NCBI GenBank assembly: GCA_002329155.1
Contig: DCXY01000042.1
Location: 47,851 to 95,528 of the forward strand
Direction of reading: 5' to 3'
Length of the DNA: 47,678 nt
Source: Stenotrophomonas sp. UBA2124
Lineage (GTDB): Bacteria; Pseudomonadota; Gammaproteobacteria; Xanthomonadales; Xanthomonadaceae
Shown piece after piece: positions 10,768-19,418 of the stretch. The position numbers and the translations under genes are program-made. The number at the start of each line of letters is the position of its first letter. Within the stretch, counting starts at the first letter, position 1. The notes below the pieces were generated by a model. The model saw only the letters and a program-made list of their open reading frames with translations, was not told the DNA's origin and searched no databases.

Positions 10768-11235
10768 ATGAGCGGGCCATCTCCCATTCAACAGCCGGCC
10801 TCCCGCCGCTGGGGCCTGCGTGCGCTGCAGGTGCTGGGCGCCCTGTGGACCTCGCCCAATACGTTGATCGGGCTGCTGGCCGGTGGCATTGGCATGCTGG
10901 CCGGCGCGCGCGCGTACTGGAGCCGCCGCGACTGCGCGCTGGTGTTCCGCCGCTGGCCGTGGGGGCCGGGCGGGGCCATCACGCTGGGCATGGTCATCCT
11001 GCATACCGGTGCCGACATGGAAGGCCTGTGCCTGACTTACGAGCACCGTGCCGGCCGTTGCGAGCATCCGCGCGTGCGGCTGGGCGACCACGAGCGCGCC
11101 CACGTTTATCAATATCTGGTGCTGGGGCCGTTGTTCCTGCCGGTGTACCTGTTGTGCGGCGGCGTAAGCGTGCGCAACCCTTTTGAGCGTGCTGCCGACC
11201 GTTACGCCATGCTGGGCAGTGGATGGTGGCCGTAG
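10768..11235 (+). CDS. Membrane protein with HExxH motif, function unknown
   Basis: A 155-residue protein starting 9 nt after the previous stop. Two or three hydrophobic spans are visible (NTLIGLLAGGIGMLAGA, GGAITLGMVILHT, YLVLGPLFLPVYLLCGG). Between them stands DHERAHVYQYL, an HExxH arrangement as in zinc proteases, and after the last span NPFERAADRYA, which resembles the downstream glutamate motif of some gluzincins. I do not recognise a named family. Protease activity is only a possibility, since short HExxH matches also occur by chance. Confidence 0.65.
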   Translation: MSGPSPIQQPASRRWGLRALQVLGALWTSPNTLIGLLAGGIGMLAGARAYWSRRDCALVFRRWPWGPGGAITLGMVILHTGADMEGLCLTYEHRAGRCEHPRVRLGDHERAHVYQYLVLGPLFLPVYLLCGGVSVRNPFERAADRYAMLGSGWWP

Positions 11236-11348
11236 GGTTTGGTTCACCTGTGGCGCTGTCATGCCACGTCAACGTCTTTTGTACATCCTGCTAACGGCAC
11301 CGTGGCTACAGTGGCGCGGATCAAGCAACAGCAGGAGTTACACCCACC

Positions 11349-11564
11349 ATGGCAATTGTTCTTTATATCGGTGGCAGCAAGGATGGCGACAAGGGCGTGC
11401 TGCCCTATGGTTTCAGCAAGACCCGCGCGGACACGGAGCATGGTCCGGAGATCTATGTAGAGCGGATGATGGACGCTCCGGGCCGGGGCAGGATGCGGGT
11501 GATGGTGCTTGAGGATCTGCGCGACGACATCGCGTTCCAGCGCCTGAACCAGCACCTGGGCTGA
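11349..11564 (+). CDS. Small hypothetical protein (71 residues)
   Basis: A short soluble protein beginning MAIVLYIGGSKDGDKGVLPYG, with AGGAG about 12 nt before the ATG. Codon use has the high GC third positions of its neighbours. I do not recognise it and see no motif. It stands alone, 113 bp after the HExxH protein gene and 115 bp before tex. Confidence 0.55.
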   Translation: MAIVLYIGGSKDGDKGVLPYGFSKTRADTEHGPEIYVERMMDAPGRGRMRVMVLEDLRDDIAFQRLNQHLG

Positions 11565-11679
11565 ACCTTCCATCCAACGCGCCGGGCTGCACGGCCGGCG
11601 CGGGCTGTCAACCGCTTTCGCCCGCGCCCCCGCGTTGCCAGAATGCCGGTTCCCCTTGAACGCGGCGACCCATCAGGCA

Positions 11680-14061
<2,382 letters not shown>

Positions 14062-14104
14062 GGGCTGAGGCAGCCTTGCTGACATCCCCTGTAAGCCACT
14101 GATC

Positions 14105-14128
14105 CCTTCTCCCGCAAGCGGGAGAAGG
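14105..14128. repeat. REP-like palindrome between tex and the response regulator
   Basis: CCTTCTCCCGC-AA-GCGGGAGAAGG is a perfect hairpin, followed by a second imperfect GGTGCCCCGAAGGGAC element. It sits where two convergent genes end and could also act as a bidirectional terminator, although no T-run follows. Confidence 0.75.
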
Positions 14129-14207
14129 TGCCCCGAAGGGACGGATGAGGGCGATTTCTGCTTCTTAGCCCTGCCGCCCTAAGGCAATCAAGCCAAGGCG
14201 ACAGCCT

Positions 14208-14576
14208 TCAAGCCAGCTCCAGTGCCTGCCGCAGCGCCCGCATCAGGTCTTCGCCCGTGTAGGGCTTTGCCAGCTTGATACCCGCGTCGAACACCGCAGG
14301 CAGCTGTGAGGTGTCCATGCCTGTGGCCACCAGGAACGGCGTGCCCAGCCGCTGCAGCAACTCGGCAATGGGCGTGCTGCTCTCGTTGCGGGCCAGCCAG
14401 TAGTCCAGGAACACCACCTGCGGCTGCAGTTCCTCCACCATGCGCAGTGCCTCGCCCACGCTGGGGGCCACGCCTTCCACGGCCATGCCTTCACTTTCCA
14501 GCTGCAGCTGCAGCAGCATGGCATTGAGTTCGTCGTTCTCCACGACGAGGACGCGCACATCCTGAAGCGAGGTCAT
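14208..14576 (-). CDS. Single-domain response regulator (CheY-like receiver)
   Basis: A 122-residue receiver domain without an output domain. The phospho-acceptor aspartate lies in VVFLDYWLA, acidic pocket residues in VVENDE, the conserved Thr in VATGMD and the Lys in KLAKPYT. The start at MTSLQDVRVLVVEND is chosen on fit to the receiver fold; an upstream in-frame ATG near 14606 is possible. No histidine kinase lies nearby, so its partner and output are unknown. Confidence 0.85.
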   Translation of the reverse strand: MTSLQDVRVLVVENDELNAMLLQLQLESEGMAVEGVAPSVGEALRMVEELQPQVVFLDYWLARNESSTPIAELLQRLGTPFLVATGMDTSQLPAVFDAGIKLAKPYTGEDLMRALRQALELA

Positions 14577-14707
14577 TGTGCCGATCCGGGTCCCTGCAGA
14601 ATCCATACGGGCAGTATGCCAGCTCACCTGACACCGGGTGCACAGAAATTCCCCACAAAAGGGTCTGCCCAAGCGCCGAAGCCTCCGCTATACTTCCCGT
14701 CTTGCCA

Positions 14708-14794
14708 GCCGAAGTGGCGGAATCGGTAGACGCAGCGGATTCAAAATCCGCCGCCCTTAAAAGCGTGTGGGTTCGAGTCCCACCTTCGGCACCA
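14708..14794 (+). tRNA. tRNA-Leu (anticodon CAA)
   Basis: 87 nt with a 7-bp acceptor stem GCCGAAG/CTTCGGC, encoded CCA end, anticodon stem GCGGA/TCCGC with loop TTCAAAA giving CAA, a long class II variable arm, and the T-loop GTTCGAGTC. It reads UUG codons. Lower-GC DNA begins about 190 bp downstream. Confidence 0.97.
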
Positions 14795-14798
14795 GTAG

Positions 14799-14841
14799 AA
14801 AAACAAAGGGTTAGGCTTTGTGGCCTGGCCCTTTTGTTTTT
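14799..14841 (+). terminator. Terminator after tRNA-Leu
   Basis: An imperfect inverted repeat, AAAAACAAAGGG against GCCCTTTTGTTTTT, ends in a T-rich run. It lies 5 nt after the tRNA CCA end. Confidence 0.65.
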
Positions 14842-14983
14842 GCCCTGCTATGCCGTGGCTGAACGGCGGCCGAATTCTGCATAGTGGCTGAGGGCCGCAA
14901 CAGCAACGACAACCCCATCAAGGCTGAGTTGACCCCGCACCAAAGCGCCCCGATGATGGGCGCAAGCACGAGGGGGGATATAT

Positions 14984-15601
14984 ATGTTCGACGACGCACA
15001 GCCGCAATTGGAAAAAATTCTCGTGCTGGTCCAGCTATGCCCTGAAAAGCTTCAAGAGAAATGCTTTGAACTGTTACTGGGCACTTATCTGGACAGCAAG
15101 ATATCTAAGCAGCCTATTGGTGCGTCCGCCAGCGCACAGAATATTCCACCACAGGGCGCTGATGGAAGTTCAAACAACAGTGGAAGCATAAATGTCGTTC
15201 CTGAGGTAATTCGGACGCGCTTCCAATCGCTTGTTGCACGGACGAAGGTGGTGACTGCCAAAGCCACAGAACTATTCGACTTCAATGTCGACCCGTTTAT
15301 ATATCACGGTGTGTCAATTCCCGGTCGCTCTAATCGGGAAAAGATGCGCAACGTTGCACTGCTTCTTTCCTTGAAGAGCTATCTAACTTCTGCTAGCTGG
15401 ACGGCCGACTGGAAAGAATTCCGTGCTACGTGCATGGACCACAGCTGCTGGGATCAAGGAAACTCTCCTAGGATCATGAGCCATGAATGGTTCAAGACGG
15501 GCTCGGCTGCCGAAGGGATTACCATCTCTCCTTCGGGCATCAAGGCAGCAGAGGCGATATTCGCCAAGCTGTGTGGTAGTGAGGATAGTCAGGCTGTATG
15601 A
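14984..15601 (+). CDS. Hypothetical protein, first gene of a tRNA-linked cassette
   Basis: A 205-residue protein I do not recognise. Residues 1-40 form a helical segment (VLVQLCPEKLQEKCFELLLG). A low-complexity Ser/Asn/Gly linker follows (about 45-68), then a C-terminal half ending KTGSAAEGITISPSGIKAAE, which has the look of a winged-helix domain (an ITISPSGIKAAEAIFAKL helix after a beta wing). No catalytic motif is seen. Base composition is clearly lower in GC than the flanks, with codons such as ATA and CTA, suggesting transfer. It overlaps the next gene by 4 nt (ATGA). A DNA- or partner-binding role is a guess. Confidence 0.75.
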   Translation: MFDDAQPQLEKILVLVQLCPEKLQEKCFELLLGTYLDSKISKQPIGASASAQNIPPQGADGSSNNSGSINVVPEVIRTRFQSLVARTKVVTAKATELFDFNVDPFIYHGVSIPGRSNREKMRNVALLLSLKSYLTSASWTADWKEFRATCMDHSCWDQGNSPRIMSHEWFKTGSAAEGITISPSGIKAAEAIFAKLCGSEDSQAV

Positions 15602-16422
15602 ATCCGACGAGTGAAGAACTAGAGGTATTCCTTGAGCGGGTTAGCCGCGCATATGCTGATCTAGGGACCAACCATAGCTTTGCTCGTGTTGAGCAATCTA
15701 ATACGGTCGCTGAGATTGCGCGCGATTGGTTCCGCCTGTCAGCGGCCCTAAAGGAAACGGCGGATGGGCTACTCCCGTCCGTTGAACAGTTCGACGCGAT
15801 AATGGCCGATGTTCTCAAAGCATCCAAGCAGAGAACGCGAGCGTCAGGCTTCAGAAAACTTTTGGGGCCAGTGAAGTCCAATCTCATGGACGCGGTGGTG
15901 GTGCCACTCATGAGGCACGAAGGTAGCCCCGCACAAGCAGCAGCTCGTCAGCTCGAAGGGCTATTCAATGGGTTGGTTTCAATCGAAGAATCGCTATACA
16001 TAGCGGAAGCTGCCCGGTGCTCTGCCGTTCGCTGCCAGCGCGAAGCCATCGTCATGCTTTGGGCCGCAACTATCGCACGCTTTCATGCCGATATTCAGAA
16101 CGTTGGCTTCATGACGTACAACGCGGCGGCGGCTGCTACGGTCAAGAAGAAAGGAAATCCTTTTAACCGCGTGACCAACTCCGTCAATGTCACAAGCCTT
16201 GCAGACCTTCAGCTCGGCCGCGATTTCGACATCATCGTAATAGGCATGGAACTGTGGAGATACGATAGCCAGACATTTGACGAACTAAATCGGTGTCTCA
16301 ACATTAGGAACAGCGCCGCACATCCGGGCTCATTTGAACCTACAAGTCTCGACGTGCGGCAGTTCGCTGAGAAATTGAAGCGTCACGTCTTCGAGACAGT
16401 GGGAAAGAGGAACAACCAGTAA
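15598..16422 (+). CDS. HEPN-like protein, second gene of a tRNA-linked cassette
   Basis: A 274-residue protein translationally coupled to the preceding gene. The helical segment AEAARCSAVRCQREAIVMLW (about residues 135-154) and the late motif LNIRNSAAHPG (R-x4-H, about residues 240-246) together resemble HEPN domains. There a helix with a conserved Arg and a later R-x4-6-H motif form an RNase site or a nucleic-acid/nucleotide binding surface. The N-terminal 120 residues are helical and unrecognised. Low GC, as in its partner. HEPN proteins are frequent toxins and anti-phage effectors. The fold assignment is by eye and moderate; activity is inference. Confidence 0.7.
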   Translation: MNPTSEELEVFLERVSRAYADLGTNHSFARVEQSNTVAEIARDWFRLSAALKETADGLLPSVEQFDAIMADVLKASKQRTRASGFRKLLGPVKSNLMDAVVVPLMRHEGSPAQAAARQLEGLFNGLVSIEESLYIAEAARCSAVRCQREAIVMLWAATIARFHADIQNVGFMTYNAAAAATVKKKGNPFNRVTNSVNVTSLADLQLGRDFDIIVIGMELWRYDSQTFDELNRCLNIRNSAAHPGSFEPTSLDVRQFAEKLKRHVFETVGKRNNQ

Positions 16423-16529
16423 GGAGAAAAGCAGGATCGCCCCCCTCGAGAAGCTGCTGGCTTTGCCACCCGCCACCTCGGGTTAGTGCTGGGGCAGGGG
16501 AGGAAGGATGGGTGTATCAGTGCGCACCT

Positions 16530-16628
16530 TCTGAGATTGGGAGCAGGGGCGCCTCGGGAGCGGCCAAGGCCCTGCTGCGTGTTGCTGCCATCCGGCCCGA
16601 TGTGGTGCACGAGGCGCTGGGTACCTGA
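16530..16628 (+). pseudogene. Possible 3' remnant of a lost gene
   Basis: Between the low-GC cassette and lexA2, host-like GC returns. A frame ending GAAKALLRVAAIRPDVVHEA-LGT then TGA at 16626-16628 reads like a protein C-terminus and is followed after 26 bp by a terminator. No start or full domain remains. It may be the stub of a gene cut by the insertion, or chance. The rest of the 348 bp from 16423 to 16770 shows only the terminator and the lexA2 promoter. Confidence 0.3.
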
Positions 16629-16654
16629 GTTCCAAGTCAAGTGCAGTGCCACTG

Positions 16655-16679
16655 AAACCCCGCCTCCCGGCGGGGTTTT
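16655..16679 (+). terminator. Rho-independent terminator upstream of lexA2
   Basis: A perfect stem ACCCCGCC/GGCGGGGT with a short TCCC loop and a following TTTT. It faces rightward, with no complete gene ending just before it. Confidence 0.8.
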
Positions 16680-16733
16680 CCGTTCTGGATCTGACCTGAC
16701 CACCCGCTTTGGCAGGCATCCGTCCACATCCAA

Positions 16734-16770
16734 TTGGCATCCGCTTTCCATTGGTGTACATATGTACACC
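16734..16770 (+). promoter_or_regulatory. lexA2 promoter with perfect LexA-type operator
   Basis: GGTGTACATATGTACACC (16753-16770) is an 18-bp perfect palindrome that abuts the lexA2 ATG at 16771. It contains TGTACA-TATGTACA, close to the TGTACAAATGTACA operator I recall for Xanthomonas LexA2. A -35-like TTGGCA (16734-16739) is 17 bp from TACATA (16757-16762) inside the palindrome, so LexA binding would cover the -10. That placement puts the RNA start at about the ATG. Confidence 0.85.
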
Positions 16771-17373
16771 ATGACCAACCTGTCCCCTCAACGTGCGGCG
16801 GTGCTGGCCTTCCTGCGGGAGCGGGTGGGGCAGGGGGCGCCGCCCAGCCTGGCTGAAATCGCGGCCCATTTCGGCTTTGCCTCGCGCAATGCCGCGCAGA
16901 AGCATGTGCAGGCGCTGGCCGAGGCGGGGCTCATCGCGCTGCGCAGTGGGCAGAAGCGGGGTATCCGGGTGCCGGGCGCCGAGCCCGATGCGCTGTTGTC
17001 GCTGCCGGTGCTGGGGCGGGTGGCAGCGGGCCAGCCTGTTGGGCCGGACATCGGCCTGGAGCGGCAGCTGCGGCTGGACCGTGGCCTGTTCGCGTTGCGC
17101 CCGGACTACCTGCTGCTGGTACAGGGCGACTCGATGGTGGATGACGGCATCCTCGATGGCGATCTGGTGGGCGTGCACCGCAGCCGTGAGGCGCGCAATG
17201 GGCAGATCGTGGTGGCGCGGCTGGACGATGAAATCACCATCAAGCGGCTGGAGCGCAACGCGCGTGGCATCCGCCTGCTGCCGCGCAATCCGGCGCATGC
17301 GCCCATCGTGGTGGCAGCCGATGCCGACTTCGCCATCGAAGGCATCTACTGTGGCCTGATCAGGCAGGGCTGA
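16771..17373 (+). CDS. lexA2: LexA repressor (LexA2 of the mutagenesis cassette)
   Basis: SOS repressor, self-cleaved when RecA filaments form. 200 residues: N-terminal winged helix (ERVGQGAPPSLAEIAAHFGF, then NAAQKHVQALAEAGLI), cleavage site A86-G87 in VAAGQPV, catalytic S121 in QGDSMVDDGI and K158 in EITIKRL. It heads the imuA-imuB-dnaE2 operon, 2 bp before imuA, and probably represses it through the operator directly upstream. No Shine-Dalgarno sequence is seen before the ATG. An in-frame ATG at 16762 lies inside the operator. Confidence 0.93.
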   Translation: MTNLSPQRAAVLAFLRERVGQGAPPSLAEIAAHFGFASRNAAQKHVQALAEAGLIALRSGQKRGIRVPGAEPDALLSLPVLGRVAAGQPVGPDIGLERQLRLDRGLFALRPDYLLLVQGDSMVDDGILDGDLVGVHRSREARNGQIVVARLDDEITIKRLERNARGIRLLPRNPAHAPIVVAADADFAIEGIYCGLIRQG

Positions 17374-17375
17374 GC

Positions 17376-17990
17376 ATGGGCGAAGTGTTGGCCCTTGATG
17401 ACCTGATGGCGGCGCGCACGGTATGGCGCGCCAGCCGTGGCAGTGCGCTCAACCATGAGGGCGAGGCCACCGGCCATGCCGCGCTGGATGCGGTGCTGCC
17501 TACCGGTGGCTGGCCGCGCAAGGCGCTGACCGAACTGCTGCTGCCTGCCGATGGCGTGGGCGAGATCGCGCTGCTGCTGCCCACGCTGGCGCGGATGACG
17601 GCAGCCGGCAGCCGGGTGGTGCTGGTGGCACCACCGTATGTCCCGTATGCGCCCGCCTGGCAGGCCGCAGGAGTGGAGCTGTCCGGGCTGGAGGTGGTGG
17701 ACGCCGAGCCGCGCGATGCGCTGTGGGCGTTCGAGCAGTGCCTGCGCAGTGGTGCCTGCGCGGCGGTGCTGGGGTGGCCGAAGACCGCCGATGCGCGTGC
17801 CCTGCGGCGGTTGCAGGTGGCGGCCGACAGTGGCGACTGCTGCGGCTTCGCGCTGCGTGACCGGCGCCATGCGGTGAATGCATCGCCGGCGGCGCTGCGG
17901 CTGGAATACCTGCCGGCGCACGATGCCTGGCAGGTGCGCAAATGCCGCGGCGGGCAGGTGGCGCAGCAGCCGTTGCGGCTGGTGCAGTGA
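17376..17990 (+). CDS. imuA: ImuA, RecA/SulA-like mutagenesis protein
   Basis: Accessory factor of DnaE2-dependent translesion synthesis. 204 residues with a weak RecA-like fold: the LPTGGWPRKALTELLLP start corresponds to the region before the Walker A site, but the P-loop itself is not canonical. GSRVVLVAPPYVPYAPAW and DALWAFEQCLRSGACAAVL follow as in the ImuA/SulA-like family. The position between lexA2 and imuB, 2 bp and 9 bp from its neighbours, supports the call. Confidence 0.9.
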   Translation: MGEVLALDDLMAARTVWRASRGSALNHEGEATGHAALDAVLPTGGWPRKALTELLLPADGVGEIALLLPTLARMTAAGSRVVLVAPPYVPYAPAWQAAGVELSGLEVVDAEPRDALWAFEQCLRSGACAAVLGWPKTADARALRRLQVAADSGDCCGFALRDRRHAVNASPAALRLEYLPAHDAWQVRKCRGGQVAQQPLRLVQ

Positions 17991-17999
17991 GGCGCCGCC

Positions 18000-19418
18000 A
18001 TGCTCTGGGCCTGCATACTGCTGCCGCAGCTGGCGCTGGACGCCGTCCTCCGCCGCCTGCCTGATCCGGACGAGCCGCTGGCGCTGGTGGAAGGGCCGGC
18101 GCAGCTGCGTCGCCTGCATGCGGTGAACGACAGTGCCGCCGCGCATGGCCTGGCGCCCGGCATGCGGCTTTCCGCTGCACATGCGCTGCTCTCGCAGGTG
18201 CGCACGCTGGACCATGACCCCAAGGCCGAGGCGCATTGGCATCGGTTTCTTGCGGCGTGGGCTTACCGGCACAGTTCGCTGGTCAGCCAGCAGTGGTCGC
18301 ATGCGATCGTGCTGGAAGTGCAGGCCAGCTTCCGCCTGTTCGGGCCATGGCCGCGCTTCGAGCAGCGCCTGCGCAGCGAGCTGCAAACACTGGGCTTCCG
18401 CCACCGCATTGCCTTGGCGCCTACGCCGCGTGCGGCGCGGGTGTTCGTCGGCCTGCGCGATGGCATGGCGGTGATGCAGCCGGCGCAGATGCAGGCGCTG
18501 CTGGACAAGGTGCCGGTACGCCGCGCGGCGCTGCCCGGTGATGCGGGTGAGCGCCTTCACCGCATGGGCATCCGCGATCTGGCCGCACTGCGTGCACTGC
18601 CCAGCGATGGCGTGCGCCGCCGCTTCGGGGGCGAGGTGCAGGAGCACCTTCGCCGGCTGTACGGCGAGGCTGACGACCCGCTGGCCTGCTACGCGCCGCC
18701 CGACCATTTCGACGCACGGCTGGAGCTGGGCTATGAGGTGGAAACGCATACCGCGCTGCTGTTCCCGCTGCGGCGCCTGATCGGCGACCTGTGCACCTAT
18801 CTGTCCATCCGCGATGGCGGCGTGCAGCGCTTCCTGCTGCGGCTGGAGCATGAGCAAGGGCATACGGATATCGAAGTAGGCCTGCTGGCGGCCGAGCGGT
18901 CGCCGACAATGCTGTTCGAGCTGTCGCGCAACCGGCTGGAGCGGGTGGAGATCCCGCGCCCGGTGGTGGGCATGCGGCTGCTGGCGCGGCAGTTGCCGCC
19001 ATTCATTCCGGCGGCGCGCGATCTGTTCGACACGCGCCCGCAGCAGGCGATGGACTGGCCGCATCTGCGTGAGCGCCTGCGTGCGCGGCTGGGTGATGAG
19101 GCCGTGTACGGGTTGGTGGCGGGTGATGACCCGCGGCCTGAGCGTGCATGGCGGCGCGTGGTGGGTGATGCCGTGCCGGCGGCCACGCCCCTCCAGCGGC
19201 CACCACGCCCGACCTGGCTGCTGCCGCACCCGGTGCCGCTGCGCGACACGCGCCTGCGCATTCTCTCCGGCCCCGAACGGCTGGAAAGCGGCTGGTGGGA
19301 TGGCGAGGATGCACGCCGCGACTACTACGTGGTGGAAACCGCGCAGGGCCAACGTGGCTGGGCGTTCGTGGCGCCGGGTGCGCGCGAGGGCTGGATGCTG
19401 CAGGGCTGGTTCGCATGA
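18000..19418 (+). CDS. imuB: ImuB, Y-family polymerase-like protein without catalytic site
   Basis: Structural hub of the ImuA-ImuB-DnaE2 mutasome, thought to link DnaE2 to the sliding clamp. 472 residues with a Y-family polymerase layout. The N-terminus ACILLPQLALDAVLRRLPD lacks the D-x-D and later acidic residues that bind metal in active Y-family enzymes. A helix-hairpin-helix-like LHRMGIRDLAALRALP follows, and a little-finger-like region. ARQLPPFIP or RDLFD near residues 320-335 could be the clamp-binding motif. It overlaps dnaE2 by 4 nt (ATGA). Confidence 0.92.
   Translation: MLWACILLPQLALDAVLRRLPDPDEPLALVEGPAQLRRLHAVNDSAAAHGLAPGMRLSAAHALLSQVRTLDHDPKAEAHWHRFLAAWAYRHSSLVSQQWSHAIVLEVQASFRLFGPWPRFEQRLRSELQTLGFRHRIALAPTPRAARVFVGLRDGMAVMQPAQMQALLDKVPVRRAALPGDAGERLHRMGIRDLAALRALPSDGVRRRFGGEVQEHLRRLYGEADDPLACYAPPDHFDARLELGYEVETHTALLFPLRRLIGDLCTYLSIRDGGVQRFLLRLEHEQGHTDIEVGLLAAERSPTMLFELSRNRLERVEIPRPVVGMRLLARQLPPFIPAARDLFDTRPQQAMDWPHLRERLRARLGDEAVYGLVAGDDPRPERAWRRVVGDAVPAATPLQRPPRPTWLLPHPVPLRDTRLRILSGPERLESGWWDGEDARRDYYVVETAQGQRGWAFVAPGAREGWMLQGWFA

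Noticed and set aside
14791..16770. Direct repeat of the tRNA-Leu 3' end as an attachment site
   Set aside because: No second copy of the tRNA end was found before lexA2, and no integrase gene is present, so integrase-mediated insertion cannot be claimed.
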